DNA of 64,000 nucleotides from Aliarcobacter lanthieri (GCF_013201625.1 NZ_CP053839.1:1674001-1738000); one strand, 5' to 3'; positions 1-9,023 are shown, counted from the stretch's first letter. Numbers and translations are program-made. Notes: generated by a model from the sequence alone, not told the origin.

Positions 1-419
1 ATTATAAACTAGATAGTCAAATAGCAAATGCTATGATGAGTATAAATGCTGTTAAAGCAGTTGAAATTGGTGATGGAATCTTAGCCTCAAAAGTTTTAGG
101 ATATGACAATAATGACCAAATACTAAAAACTGGATTTAAAACAAATCATAGTGGTGGGATACTTGGTGGTATTTCAAATGGTGATGATATAAATGTAAAA
201 GTATATTTTAAAGCAACTCCATCTATATTTATAGAACAAGATACTATTGATATTCATGGTAATGAAGTATCTTGCAAACTAAAAGGAAGACATGATCCTT
301 GCGTAGCAGTAAGAGGTTCAGTAGTTGCTGAATCTATGATGGCTTTAGTACTAGCTGATATGCTACTCTTAAATTTATCTTCAAAAGTAGAAAATATTAA
401 AAAAGTTTATTCTAAATAA
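1..419 (+). CDS. aroC: Chorismate synthase, 3' part (cut by window edge)
   Basis: This is the C-terminal part of chorismate synthase, the last shikimate-pathway enzyme, which converts 5-enolpyruvylshikimate-3-phosphate to chorismate with reduced FMN. The reading frame is open from base 3, upstream of the first visible ATG at 33, so the gene begins outside the window. About 138 residues are visible. They include the family signatures [16 protein letters not shown] and [10 protein letters not shown], which line the FMN and substrate pocket, followed by the usual final helix with [13 protein letters not shown]. The 3' end converges with the PPK2 gene on the other strand, with only 9 bases between the stop codons. 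Identification is firm; nothing can be said of the start. Confidence 0.95.
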   Translation, partial: YKLDSQIANAMMSINAVKAVEIGDGILASKVLGYDNNDQILKTGFKTNHSGGILGGISNGDDINVKVYFKATPSIFIEQDTIDIHGNEVSCKLKGRHDPCVAVRGSVVAESMMALVLADMLLLNLSSKVENIKKVYSK

Positions 420-445
420 AAAGAGAGCTTATATTAAGCCCTCTT
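415..445 (-). terminator. Terminator of the leftward ppk2 gene, overlapping its stop codon
   Basis: Arms at 421-431 and 435-445 form an 11-bp stem with one mismatch and a 3-base loop. Read leftward it is followed by CTCTTTTTATTT, a U-rich tract. The right arm lies inside the last codons of the PPK2 gene, between convergent aroC and ppk2. There is no T run on the + side, so it should serve ppk2. Confidence 0.55.
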
Positions 446-1334
446 GTATCCCCGCTTTTCTTTTCATATCCATAATTTCTAACTCTTTTTCAGCAGTAAT
501 TACAATATCTTTATCAACAGAAAAATCTAATCTTTCATCTCTTCCTTCATAATCAACAGAGTTTAAAATAACTTTAATAGAGTTAAGTCTAGCTAAAAAC
601 TTACTATCACTTCTTATTATTGTCCATGGTGATTTTTCAGTATTTGTATATTTTAACATATCATATTTTTTTTGTGTAAATTCTTCCCAACGACTCTGCA
701 TTTGTAAATCAATTTCACTTAATTTCCATTGTTTTAGAGGATTTTCTTCTCTTTCAGCAAATCTTCTAGCTTGTTCTTCTTTTGTAACAGATAAATAAAT
801 TTTTAAAAATTTAAATCCATGTTCAATTAAGTCTTCTTCAAATATAGGAACACTTCTCATAAATACTTCATATTCTTTTTGAGTACAAAAACCAAAAACT
901 GGTTCAACCATAGCTCGGTTATACCAACTTCTATCAAAAATAACTATCTCTCCTCCAGATGGAAACTGCTCAACATATCTTTGATAATACCATTGTGTTT
1001 TTTGTACATCAGAAGGTTTTCCAAGTGCTACAACTCTATAATGTTTTTCATTCATATATCTTGTAATTCTTCGTATTGCTCCACCTTTACCAGAAGCATC
1101 TCTTCCTTCCATAAGAATTATCATCTTTTGATTATGTTTTTCAAGATGCTCTTGAAGTTTTATCAACTCAACTTGATATGGTTTTAAAAATTCATCTTTT
1201 GTTCTATACATAAATTTTGAGTGCAATTCACTAATAAAACTTCCATTTCCAGACCCTAATTTTTCTCTAAATTCATCAAAACTCATCATTGCTTGATTTA
1301 TTAAATTTTTATCATAGTATTTATCAAATCCCAT
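429..1334 (-). CDS. ppk2: Polyphosphate kinase 2 family protein (first of three)
   Basis: A 301-residue PPK2-family phosphotransferase, which moves phosphate between inorganic polyphosphate and nucleotides in the cytoplasm. A Walker A loop GRDASGKG lies at residues 77-84. The Walker B-like FDRSWYNR follows near 133-140, with the family motif EPVFGFC just after. Length and core match single-domain class I PPK2 enzymes. The start has a short N-terminal extension of about 45 residues before the conserved KPYQVELIKLQ. It stands apart from the other two PPK2 genes of this window (29292-31361) but is closest in motif spelling to the 29292 gene. Direction (nucleotide or polyP synthesis) and base preference cannot be read from sequence. 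Confidence 0.92.
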   Translation of the reverse strand: MGFDKYYDKNLINQAMMSFDEFREKLGSGNGSFISELHSKFMYRTKDEFLKPYQVELIKLQEHLEKHNQKMIILMEGRDASGKGGAIRRITRYMNEKHYRVVALGKPSDVQKTQWYYQRYVEQFPSGGEIVIFDRSWYNRAMVEPVFGFCTQKEYEVFMRSVPIFEEDLIEHGFKFLKIYLSVTKEEQARRFAEREENPLKQWKLSEIDLQMQSRWEEFTQKKYDMLKYTNTEKSPWTIIRSDSKFLARLNSIKVILNSVDYEGRDERLDFSVDKDIVITAEKELEIMDMKRKAGIQEGLI

Positions 1335-1398
1335 TTATTTCCTTTGTAATATATTCATTCTATTATACTAAAATTTGGTTACTTTTTAAATACAAGTA

Positions 1399-1713
1399 CT
1401 ATTTTGAAACTATTCCTATATGTTTTTCAACAGAGCTTATTTTACTTTCTATTCTATTTTCACCATTTGTTCTTATATCAAAATTGACAACAGCATAAAC
1501 TCTATCACAACCTAACTTTTCAAGTTTTAAATAACATAAATTTACCAAATCTAGAAGTTCTTTTAAAGTTTCTGCTTCAACAATCGTACACATAGAAGTT
1601 AATTGATACTTTAAACCACTATCTTTAATTATATTTAATATTTCACTAACTTCTTTACTTTTGCTTCCAGTAGTATTTGTAGGAAACATTGCTAAACTCA
1701 TTAAAACTGACAT
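1399..1713 (-). CDS. MTH1187-family thiamine-binding protein
   Basis: A 104-residue protein of the MTH1187/YqgV (DUF77) family, small ferredoxin-like fold proteins that have been found to bind thiamine-type ligands. Diagnostic features are the opening MSVLMSLAMFPT, the STMCT-like segment (LTSMCTIVEA) and the RVYAVVNFDIRT strand before the last helix. It has no signal peptide and should be cytoplasmic. It is transcribed divergently from the small unknown gene at 1772. No thiamine biosynthesis or transport gene lies next to it, so the physiological role is not supported by context. Family assignment is good; the function is weakly known for the whole family. Confidence 0.8.
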   Translation of the reverse strand: MSVLMSLAMFPTNTTGSKSKEVSEILNIIKDSGLKYQLTSMCTIVEAETLKELLDLVNLCYLKLEKLGCDRVYAVVNFDIRTNGENRIESKISSVEKHIGIVSK

Positions 1714-1771
1714 AACTATCCTTTAAATATTGTTTTGATAGTATATATAAATTTCATTAAAAAGGATTAAT

Positions 1772-2110
1772 ATGCAATTAGATGTATCTGCAGAAGTTAT
1801 TCTATCTCAACTTGGTTACTCAATTAATGAATCTTCCTTAAAACAAGCACAAAAGATGATTGAATCTACAAAAAATTTTGATAAGTTTGCAAAACACATT
1901 TTAACATTAAATGACCAAATAAAGAAAATGAATGCTTATATCGCATTATCAAATACAACTGATTATTTAAAAATTAAATGTGATGAAAATGATGCAAGAG
2001 AAATAATAGAAGATTTTCATGATATGGTTTCAAAATGGTCAAATAAATATAATGTTGAGATAGAGAGAGTTAGTAAAAAACCAACTTACTATATCTTGGG
2101 TATAAATTAA
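1772..2110 (+). CDS. Conserved-type hypothetical protein, 112 aa
   Basis: I do not recognise this protein. It is 112 residues, mostly predicted helical in its first 80 residues (two amphipathic stretches around QAQKMIESTKNFDKFAKHIL and NDAREIIEDFHDMVSKWSNKY), and ends in a short strand, PTYYILGIN. It has no membrane segment, signal peptide or metal motif. A good ribosome-binding site (AAAAGGATT) precedes the ATG. The stop overlaps the end of the convergent msrA gene by four bases. Base composition resembles the neighbours, so it is probably a resident gene rather than recent cargo. Confidence 0.65.
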   Translation: MQLDVSAEVILSQLGYSINESSLKQAQKMIESTKNFDKFAKHILTLNDQIKKMNAYIALSNTTDYLKIKCDENDAREIIEDFHDMVSKWSNKYNVEIERVSKKPTYYILGIN

Positions 2111-2592
2111 AATATTTTTTTTATACTATGACAATAAGGCATTTTATTATGCCTGTCATAGTAATTTTGATGATATTCTTCTGCTTTATAAAAAGTAACC
2201 ACTGAATATAAATTTGTAGCTACTGTATAGCCTTTTTTCTTCAATTCATTCATTAAATTTTCAGATATTTTTTTCTGATTTTCATCACAATAAAAAATAG
2301 CACTTAAATATTGACTTCCTATATCAGGTCCTTGCCCATTTGTTTGGGTAAAATCATGAATTTCAAAGAATAACTTTACTAAAGTTTTATAATCTACAAT
2401 ACTATCATCAAATACAACTTCTACTGTTTCGATATGCCCACTAAATCCACTACAAACTATCTCATAAGTAGGATTTTCTATAAATCCACCCATATATCCA
2501 GAAATTACGCTTCTTACTCCATTTACTTTTTGAAAGAAATACTCAACTCCCCAGAAACAACCAGCGGCAAAATATGCTTTAGAAAACTCCAT
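2107..2592 (-). CDS. msrA: Peptide-methionine (S)-S-oxide reductase
   Basis: MsrA reduces the S-epimer of methionine sulfoxide in proteins and free methionine. The catalytic motif GCFWG occurs at residues 11-15 with the nucleophilic Cys12. The family segments GYMGG and YEIVCSGFSGHIETVEVVFDD follow. Length (161 aa) is that of the stand-alone bacterial enzyme, without an MsrB fusion. No signal peptide, hence cytoplasmic. It lies 3 bases downstream of the Sel1-repeat gene and is probably co-transcribed with it. msrB lies about 1.1 kb upstream on the same strand, so both stereospecific repair enzymes sit in one small region. Confidence 0.95.
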   Translation of the reverse strand: MEFSKAYFAAGCFWGVEYFFQKVNGVRSVISGYMGGFIENPTYEIVCSGFSGHIETVEVVFDDSIVDYKTLVKLFFEIHDFTQTNGQGPDIGSQYLSAIFYCDENQKKISENLMNELKKKGYTVATNLYSVVTFYKAEEYHQNYYDRHNKMPYCHSIKKIF

Positions 2593-2595
2593 AAA

Positions 2596-3435
2596 TTAAT
2601 ACCCTTGTTGATCTAATATTTTATAATTATAACAACTATCTTGATATCCACTCTTACAAGCTTTTGCAAACCATGCTTTTGCTATTTTCTTATCTTGACT
2701 GACACCTTTACCATTTTCATACAAAAGTCCAAGATTATTTTGAGCTTCTACAATGCCTTCATTTGCAGCTTTTTCATATAACTCTTTAGCTTTTTTATAA
2801 TCTTCTTTTACACCTTGTCCTCTTTCATACATATAACCAATATTATTGTAAGCAGTTGAGAATCCTTGTGCTACTGCTTTTTCATACCATTCAATAGCTT
2901 TTTTATAATCTTTGTTTACACCTTGTCCATTTTCATACATATAACCAAGATTAAATTGAGATACTACAAATCCTTGATTTGCTGATTTTTCATACCATTC
3001 AATAGCTTTTTTATAATCTTTGTTTATACCCTGTCCTTCTTCATACATCATAGCAAGATAAAATTGAGCTTCTTGAAGTCCTTGATTTGCTGCTTTTTCA
3101 TAAAATTCTTTAGCTTTTTTATAATCTTTGTTTACACCTTGTCCATTTCCATACATAAGCCCTAGAGTAAATTGAGCATGTTCATATCCTTGATTTGCTG
3201 CTTTTTCATACCATTCAATAGCTTTTTTATAATCTTGTTTTACTCCTATACCTTTTTCATACATATAACCAAGATAATTTTGAGAGAGGGCATCTCCTTT
3301 TGAAGCTAAATCTTGCCAAATATTAAAAGATATCTTAAAATCACCTTTTTGATAAGCATCTAAGCCATCTTCAAAAGTTTCTCCAAATAATAAAGTAGCA
3401 AAAAGTCCTAAGCAAAGTATTAGTTTTTTAAACAT
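2596..3435 (-). CDS. Secreted Sel1-repeat protein
   Basis: A 279-residue exported protein made of Sel1-like repeats (SLR), 36-residue helix-turn-helix units that form a curved protein-binding solenoid. Residues 1-18 are a signal peptide (KKLILCLGLFATLLFG) with likely cleavage before ETFEDG. Six full repeats with the core YMYExGQGVxxDYKKAxEWYEKAAxQG are visible, then a partial seventh. The last unit carries two cysteines eight residues apart (ACKSGYQDSC), the disulfide arrangement of Helicobacter Hcp-type repeats; the earlier repeats have none. At DNA level the 108-base units are very similar, so copy number may vary between strains. Periplasmic or secreted location is inferred; the partner is unknown. 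Confidence 0.88.
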   Translation of the reverse strand: MFKKLILCLGLFATLLFGETFEDGLDAYQKGDFKISFNIWQDLASKGDALSQNYLGYMYEKGIGVKQDYKKAIEWYEKAANQGYEHAQFTLGLMYGNGQGVNKDYKKAKEFYEKAANQGLQEAQFYLAMMYEEGQGINKDYKKAIEWYEKSANQGFVVSQFNLGYMYENGQGVNKDYKKAIEWYEKAVAQGFSTAYNNIGYMYERGQGVKEDYKKAKELYEKAANEGIVEAQNNLGLLYENGKGVSQDKKIAKAWFAKACKSGYQDSCYNYKILDQQGY

Positions 3436-3670
3436 TCTTTTCCTTTTATAATTATTTTATCAATCTACCATTTCTTCTATAAAAATTATATATCAATAAG
3501 TTCACATAAAACCTTATATTATATTTTATATTCTTTATATTTAAAAAATTTTCTTTTAATAGCTTATAGTCTTAATTAAAAGAACTTAAATTTTATAACT
3601 TATTTTCTATTGTTAAATGAATACTCTCAAAAAGCAACCAGTACTAAAATATATTTTAAAATTTATATTT

Positions 3671-4030
3671 TTATTCTTTAACAAAATTTAAAGATACTGA
3701 GTTTACACAATGCCTAACATTTTTTTGAGTAAATTCTTCTCCTTCAAAAATATGTCCTAAATGTCCACCACAAGTAGCACACACTATTTCTGTTCTAATA
3801 CCATCAATATCAGGTCTTTTTTCTACAGCTTCTGTAATATCATCATCAAAACTTGCCCAACCACAATCTGATTTAAACTTATCATCACTTTTATATAAAG
3901 GAGCATCACATTTCTTACAAAAATAGATTCCTTTTTCAAAGAAATCATTATAAACTCCACTATTTGGGTATTCTGTACCCTTTTGTTCTATAACATATTT
4001 CTCAATTTCATTTAATTCATTATATTTCAT
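3671..4030 (-). CDS. msrB: Peptide-methionine (R)-S-oxide reductase
   Basis: MsrB reduces the R-epimer of methionine sulfoxide. The two CxxC pairs that bind structural zinc are present (CKKCDAP and CATCGGH). The catalytic cysteine is in RHCVNSVSLNF close to the C-terminus. The core CGWASFDD is intact. At 119 residues it is a minimal stand-alone enzyme with no export signal. It is separated from the Sel1 gene by 235 bases of AT-rich sequence without an ORF, and so likely has its own transcript. It complements msrA at 2107. Confidence 0.94.
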   Translation of the reverse strand: MKYNELNEIEKYVIEQKGTEYPNSGVYNDFFEKGIYFCKKCDAPLYKSDDKFKSDCGWASFDDDITEAVEKRPDIDGIRTEIVCATCGGHLGHIFEGEEFTQKNVRHCVNSVSLNFVKE

Positions 4031-4094
4031 AGCTTTTTTTCCTTTAAAATAGTATGATACTTATTTTAGAAAATTATAACCAAAGGCGTTTTAA

Positions 4095-4436
4095 ATGAAA
4101 GAAAATTTACTTATAGTTTGGACAAATGGGGATTTAGATACAGCAAATAAATTTCCACTTCTATATTCAAGTGTAATTTTAGATAGAGAATATTGGAAAA
4201 GTGCACATTTAATGCTTTGGGGACCATCAATTTTACTTGTAAAAGATTATAAATATATTCAAGATAAAATAAGACAAATTCAAGAGACTGGTGTAAAGAT
4301 GAGTGCTTGTGTAGTTTGTGTTGATGACTATGGAGCAAGAGAAGTTTTAGAAAGTTTAAATATTGAAGTATCTCATACTGGTGAGTTTTTAACACAAGCT
4401 TTAAAAGATGAAACTTATTCAGTTCTTACTATCTAA
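4095..4436 (+). CDS. DsrE/DsrF-like family protein
   Basis: A 113-residue protein that reads as a DsrE/F-like fold: an opening strand NLLIVWTNGD, a helix, then HLMLWGPSILLV and the segment GVKMSACVVCVDDYG, ending with EFLTQALKDETYSVLTI. DsrE-like proteins are small cytoplasmic proteins; some take part in sulfur-transfer relays. Cys residues sit in the CVVC segment where related proteins have a reactive cysteine, but no other sulfur-relay gene is nearby, so a relay role is not supported. It converges on the NUDIX gene with an 8-base overlap of the coding ends. Family call is fairly secure; function is open. Confidence 0.72.
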   Translation: MKENLLIVWTNGDLDTANKFPLLYSSVILDREYWKSAHLMLWGPSILLVKDYKYIQDKIRQIQETGVKMSACVVCVDDYGAREVLESLNIEVSHTGEFLTQALKDETYSVLTI

Positions 4437-5088
4437 ATTTTTTTAGAAATTCTTTTATTAAAAATGCAGTAATTCCCCATATTACTTCATTTTTCCATTT
4501 ATATACCCAAACCTTATAATCTTTATTTCCCCAAGGCTCATGGTATGTTTTTGGTAAACCTAAGCTTTTTGTAGGAAAATATTCTATCTTTTTTCCATTT
4601 TCATCTATCTCATATGGAACCACTTGATTTTTTAATGTATATACTTCCGCTTTTGTATTTTCAAAAAATTTTAAAGGGATTAGTAAAACTTTTTCAACTT
4701 CATTTTTATCTATTTTCATATTCTTTATAGATTTTTTTCTAATTTTACCAATAAATGGTTCTATTATAACTCCAATGGAAGTAAAGTAACTATCTAATTG
4801 ACCAAAAATCTCGATATCTTTTTTTTCAATTCCTAGCTCTTCATAAAGTTCTCTATATACTGTATCCTTATAGTTTTTATCTTTTGTACTATCAAAGCCT
4901 CCACCAGGAAAACATATATCCCCACCTTGTCTTATATGTTTTGCTCTTTTTTGGAAAAGAAGATGATATTCTCCCTTATATTTTAAAATAGGAATTAATA
5001 TAGCACTATTAAAAAATCTATCTCTTCCCAAAACATTTGGATACTTTGGAAGTTTTGATTTTAAAGAACTAAGTTTAATCTTTTTCAT
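4429..5088 (-). CDS. NUDIX hydrolase, CoA-pyrophosphatase (NudL) type
   Basis: A 219-residue NUDIX protein. The motif GGGFDSTKD...RELYEELGIE is present. The first conserved Glu of the general NUDIX box is Asp here and the spacing to RELxEE is one longer, the layout I recall for the NudL/CoA pyrophosphatase branch. The upstream signature LLFQKRAKHIRQGGDICFPGG matches that branch as well. Such enzymes hydrolyse CoA or its derivatives to phosphopantetheine and 3',5'-ADP. The start overlaps the end of bioA by 14 bases, so the two are translationally linked. Substrate is inferred from family only. Confidence 0.82.
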   Translation of the reverse strand: MKKIKLSSLKSKLPKYPNVLGRDRFFNSAILIPILKYKGEYHLLFQKRAKHIRQGGDICFPGGGFDSTKDKNYKDTVYRELYEELGIEKKDIEIFGQLDSYFTSIGVIIEPFIGKIRKKSIKNMKIDKNEVEKVLLIPLKFFENTKAEVYTLKNQVVPYEIDENGKKIEYFPTKSLGLPKTYHEPWGNKDYKVWVYKWKNEVIWGITAFLIKEFLKKFR

Positions 5089-6355
5089 AATTACTTTCTA
5101 TATAATTTATCGCTTCTATCATTGTATTTGTTATTTTTAATAAATCTTTTTTCGAAATTGTATATGCAACTATTGAATAAAAAAGCTTACCAAAAGGTCG
5201 AAGCCAAACACCATTTTTTACACAAAAATCTTGAAGTTGTGATGAATAAATATCATCTTTTAATTCTATTACTCCAATAGCACCAATATTTCTTACATCT
5301 CGTACTATTTTACTATATTTTATTTTCTCAAGTTCATTTTTAAAGACTTTTTCTATTTTTAAAACTCTTTTTTTCCATGAAGAATTTAGAAGTAAATCAA
5401 TACTAGCATTTGCAACACTACAAGCTAATGGATTTGCCATAAATGTTGGTCCATGCATTAAAACTCCAATATCACTATTTGATATAGTATCACTTATGTT
5501 TTTTGTAGTTATCATAGCAGCCATAGTTATATATCCACCAGTTAAACCTTTTCCAACAATTATAATATCAGGCTTTATATTTGTATGCTGAAATGCAAAC
5601 ATTTTTCCTGTATGTCCAAAACCAGTTGCAATTTCATCTAAAATCATTAAAATATCATATTTAGTACAAAGTTCTCTTACTTTTTCTAAATATTTTGGAT
5701 TATATATTCGCATCCCTCCAGCTCCTTGAACAACTGGCTCTAAAATAAATCCTGCAATCTTTTCATGATTAAGTTCTAATTTTTTTTCTAAATCTTTTAA
5801 AGATTCATTAAAATCTGATTCAAAACCTAAATTTGGAGTTTCAATAAAAATATTTTCACTTAAATAATCCCCATATAAGCTATGCATAGAGTTATCTTTA
5901 TCACAAACACTCATAGCACCTAATGTATCACCATGATAAGCATTTTTTAAAGCTAAGAATTTAAACTTATCTTTACCTTTAGCTTTTTGATATAAAATAG
6001 AAGTCTTTAAAGCGACTTCTACTCCTACTGATCCACTATCACATAAAAAAACTGAATTTAAACCAGTTAAATCAACTAATTTTTTAGTCAAAAGTGCAGC
6101 TGGTTTATGAGTCAAACCACCAAACATTATATGTGGCATAATTTTAGATTGTTTTTCTAAAGCTTTATTTAATTTCTTATTATTATATCCATGTATTGCA
6201 CTCCACCATGAACTCATACCATCAACAAGTTTTGTTCCATCTTCTAAATAAATCTTACATTTTTTTGTTTTTTTTACAGCCCAAATAGGGCTTTTAGAAG
6301 GTAAAGAGTTATATGGATGCCAAGTATGATGTTTATCTATTTCTAAATAATTCAA
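5075..6355 (-). CDS. bioA: Adenosylmethionine-8-amino-7-oxononanoate aminotransferase
   Basis: BioA (DAPA synthase) transfers an amino group from S-adenosylmethionine to KAPA in biotin synthesis, using PLP. The protein is 426 residues, normal for the family. It opens with the typical HHTWHPYNSL and LVDGMSSWWSAIHGYN. The PLP lysine is in IIVGKGLTGGY, preceded by ILDEIATGFGHTGK. The gene follows the sensor kinase gene by 13 bases on the same strand and overlaps the NUDIX gene downstream. No other bio gene is visible here, so the pathway is dispersed in this genome. Confidence 0.94.
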   Translation of the reverse strand: MNYLEIDKHHTWHPYNSLPSKSPIWAVKKTKKCKIYLEDGTKLVDGMSSWWSAIHGYNNKKLNKALEKQSKIMPHIMFGGLTHKPAALLTKKLVDLTGLNSVFLCDSGSVGVEVALKTSILYQKAKGKDKFKFLALKNAYHGDTLGAMSVCDKDNSMHSLYGDYLSENIFIETPNLGFESDFNESLKDLEKKLELNHEKIAGFILEPVVQGAGGMRIYNPKYLEKVRELCTKYDILMILDEIATGFGHTGKMFAFQHTNIKPDIIIVGKGLTGGYITMAAMITTKNISDTISNSDIGVLMHGPTFMANPLACSVANASIDLLLNSSWKKRVLKIEKVFKNELEKIKYSKIVRDVRNIGAIGVIELKDDIYSSQLQDFCVKNGVWLRPFGKLFYSIVAYTISKKDLLKITNTMIEAINYIESNYEKD

Positions 6356-6368
6356 ATTCTATCTCCTA

Positions 6369-8975
6369 TTATTCAATAATATTTAAAGCAATAGTTATCA
6401 TTGCACCTTTATAATTTATATTTTCAAAAATAAAATCATGATTTTTTATAAATATTTCACCATTCATATGTTTAGAAATAATTTCATTTGACATATAAAG
6501 TCCTATTCCTGTACCTTGATATTGATGTTTTGTAGTAAAATATGGTTCAAAAACCTTATTTATTATCTCATCTTTTATTCCACCAGCATTATCTAAAATT
6601 TCTAAAAAAACCATTTTTTCATCTACTCTTAAATTAATCATAATTAATCTATTTTCTACTCTATTTTGTTCAAGAGCATCTTTTGAATTATTTATAATAT
6701 TTATCAAAACTTGAATAAGTTCTGTTTCATATCCAAAAACTTTAATACTTTTAGATAGATATTCCAATCTTATTTTATTTTTTATAAGACTCATATTTAC
6801 TAATTCAATACTTTTTTTAATACAACCATCTAAATCAAAAATCTCTTTATTTTTTTGTGGTTTAAAAAAGTATCTAAAATCATCTATTGTTTGAGATAAA
6901 TATTGTGAAGTATTTACTATAGAATCTGATATTTTAAATAATTCATCATCATCTAAAATTTTTAACTGTTTTTTTAGTTTTAAAGAACTTGCATTTGTAG
7001 TTATAATAGATAATGGTTGTCTCCATTGATGAGCAATATTTTCTATCATTTGTCCCATAGAAATCATTTTTTGTTGTTGAGATAAAATTCTATCTTTTTC
7101 TAAGTTCTTATCAACTTCTTTTTTGATTCTATTTGCCAACCTTTTATTTACATTTTTTAATTGTCTAGTCTTCAAATTAACTAAATACTTTAGTCTTTTA
7201 TTCATCCTATTTAGAAAAACTTGTCTATATAATATAATACAGAAGATTATTAGAAATATTGCAAGTATTTTATAAGCTGTTTCAAAATCAAAATAACTTT
7301 CATATTTTGTATAAACCCACTTATTTATAATATCATTTATCTGTTTTTCATCAATAGATTGTACTAACTGCTCAAAAAGATTGTATATTTCAACTTTATT
7401 TTTATTTACTGCAATTGATATATTTAAACTTTCATCAATTTTTCCAGAAATTGATATTTTAGATAAATATTTCGTTTGAATATTGTACCAAGAAGTAGCA
7501 ATAGTATCTATATGACCAAATACATCTCCAGAAAGAATATTTTGTATTGCTTCATCAAAGCTATTTACTGAAATAAACTCTATATCTTTATATTTATCTT
7601 TTAATTTATCTATTAATTCATAATTTTTATTTATAGTAATTTTTTTATTTTTTAAAGTACTTAAATTATCTATAAAAGAGACACTACTTGAAGTTAATAA
7701 AACAAGAGGAATTTTCAAATATGATTTTGTATATAAAAAATCTGTTTCTCCAATTTGTGGTTTTACAGCAAATGATAAAATATCACACTTATTACTATAT
7801 AAATTCATTAAAGATTCACTCCAACTTTGTGTTGGTACAAGCTTTATAGGTTTTGGAAATTTTGTCTGTAATAATTCAATGTAATCTGCGACAACACCTT
7901 TAAATTCTTTATTATCAATTTGGCTATATGGTAATATATTTGGAATAGAACACATTTTAATTTCTGAAAGTTTATCTAGAACTTTTTGTTCATCAGATGA
8001 AATTTTTATAGTTTCACTATTACCAAAATCAAAGAAATACTTATTAATATCTATATGATTTTCTATTAACCCCATTAAATTATATAAATCATAAATTCTC
8101 TGAAACTTCTCTTTTTTTATATCTCCTAATTTAGTATTTTTTACATAAGATAGTTTTTTAAGTTCATTTGCTTCAAAAATCAACTCAGCTTTAGTTAAAT
8201 TTTGACTATTATATTTTTTAAATATAATATCCACACTCTCTTCTATATTAGAATAAGCATATTCCCAACCTTTTAAAGAAGCTTTTTTAAAATCAATAAC
8301 TACATCTTTATTGTTTTTTATATAATTTTCACTTGTATATAAGAAATCACTATATAAATCAAATCCATAATCTTTTGGAGAGAAGACATTATATTCTATA
8401 CCACTCTTTTCTAGCCAATATGGTGCTTTTGAAGTATATGCTGTAATTAGATCTGTTTTTTTATTTATTAAATCATTTATATCATGAGAATGTGTAAAAA
8501 TATTTATATCACTTATGTCAACTTTATTTGATACTATCATAGCTTTTATAGATACTTCACTAGCATCATCTAATGTTGTCATCATAGTTTTATTTTTAAA
8601 CTTTGAAATATTATCAATACCAGATTTTTTTGTACTGAGTAATACTAATGGAGAAACTTGAAAAAGTGCACTTAATATTATAATATCTTTGTTTCTTGAT
8701 TTTTCTACGATTAAATTTTCTCTTCCTATAGCAAAATCAACCTCTTGATTATTTACTTTTTTAGGGACATCTAAGTCCAAAGAAAATGGTAGGATCTCAA
8801 CATCAATACCTAACTCTTCATAAAAACCTTTTTCTTTTGCAATATAATAACCAGCATATTGAAATTGATCAAACCAAGCTAATTGAAGTGAAACTTTTTT
8901 TAAATCTTTGGAATATAGATTTATAGAAAAAATTATAAATATAAGAAAAAATTTAAGATTTAAAGAAAATTTCAA
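6369..8975 (-). CDS. Sensor histidine kinase with two fused solute-binding domains
   Basis: An 868-residue hybrid sensor. After an N-terminal signal/membrane segment (residues about 5-21) comes an NMT1/THI5-like periplasmic binding domain (about 25-240: LQLAWFDQFQYAGYYIAKEKGFYEELGI). A second binding domain of the family 3 solute-binding type follows (about 330-550). A transmembrane helix near 570-590 precedes a coiled coil. The kinase core carries the phosphoacceptor in NIAHQWRQPLS (His649), the N box INIINNSKD, and the G boxes DNAGGI and GTGIGLYMS at the C-terminus. It should sense a small ligand in the periplasm and autophosphorylate. No response regulator gene is adjacent, so its partner lies elsewhere. 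The ligand is unknown. Confidence 0.9.
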   Translation of the reverse strand: MKFSLNLKFFLIFIIFSINLYSKDLKKVSLQLAWFDQFQYAGYYIAKEKGFYEELGIDVEILPFSLDLDVPKKVNNQEVDFAIGRENLIVEKSRNKDIIILSALFQVSPLVLLSTKKSGIDNISKFKNKTMMTTLDDASEVSIKAMIVSNKVDISDINIFTHSHDINDLINKKTDLITAYTSKAPYWLEKSGIEYNVFSPKDYGFDLYSDFLYTSENYIKNNKDVVIDFKKASLKGWEYAYSNIEESVDIIFKKYNSQNLTKAELIFEANELKKLSYVKNTKLGDIKKEKFQRIYDLYNLMGLIENHIDINKYFFDFGNSETIKISSDEQKVLDKLSEIKMCSIPNILPYSQIDNKEFKGVVADYIELLQTKFPKPIKLVPTQSWSESLMNLYSNKCDILSFAVKPQIGETDFLYTKSYLKIPLVLLTSSSVSFIDNLSTLKNKKITINKNYELIDKLKDKYKDIEFISVNSFDEAIQNILSGDVFGHIDTIATSWYNIQTKYLSKISISGKIDESLNISIAVNKNKVEIYNLFEQLVQSIDEKQINDIINKWVYTKYESYFDFETAYKILAIFLIIFCIILYRQVFLNRMNKRLKYLVNLKTRQLKNVNKRLANRIKKEVDKNLEKDRILSQQQKMISMGQMIENIAHQWRQPLSIITTNASSLKLKKQLKILDDDELFKISDSIVNTSQYLSQTIDDFRYFFKPQKNKEIFDLDGCIKKSIELVNMSLIKNKIRLEYLSKSIKVFGYETELIQVLINIINNSKDALEQNRVENRLIMINLRVDEKMVFLEILDNAGGIKDEIINKVFEPYFTTKHQYQGTGIGLYMSNEIISKHMNGEIFIKNHDFIFENINYKGAMITIALNIIE

Positions 8976-8991
8976 TTTTGACCTTTTAGAA

Positions 8992-9017
8992 TCTATACCA
9001 AATTTCTTTGGTATAGA
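8992..9017. terminator. Perfect hairpin between purH and the sensor kinase
   Basis: Arms 8992-9002 and 9007-9017 form a perfect 11-bp stem with a 4-base loop, immediately downstream of purH and just before the kinase start. Read leftward it lacks a clear U tract (TTCTAAAAGG follows), so it may slow or partly stop purine transcripts, or shape mRNA processing, rather than act as a strong intrinsic terminator. Confidence 0.45.
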
Positions 9018-9023
9018 AAATTT

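Noticed and set aside
879-1187. A 102-codon + strand frame
   Set aside because: Antisense to a clear PPK2 gene and without family features or a ribosome site.
2640-3330. Regular 108-base repeats that might look like a CRISPR-type array
   Set aside because: They are in-frame Sel1 protein repeats with no spacer structure.
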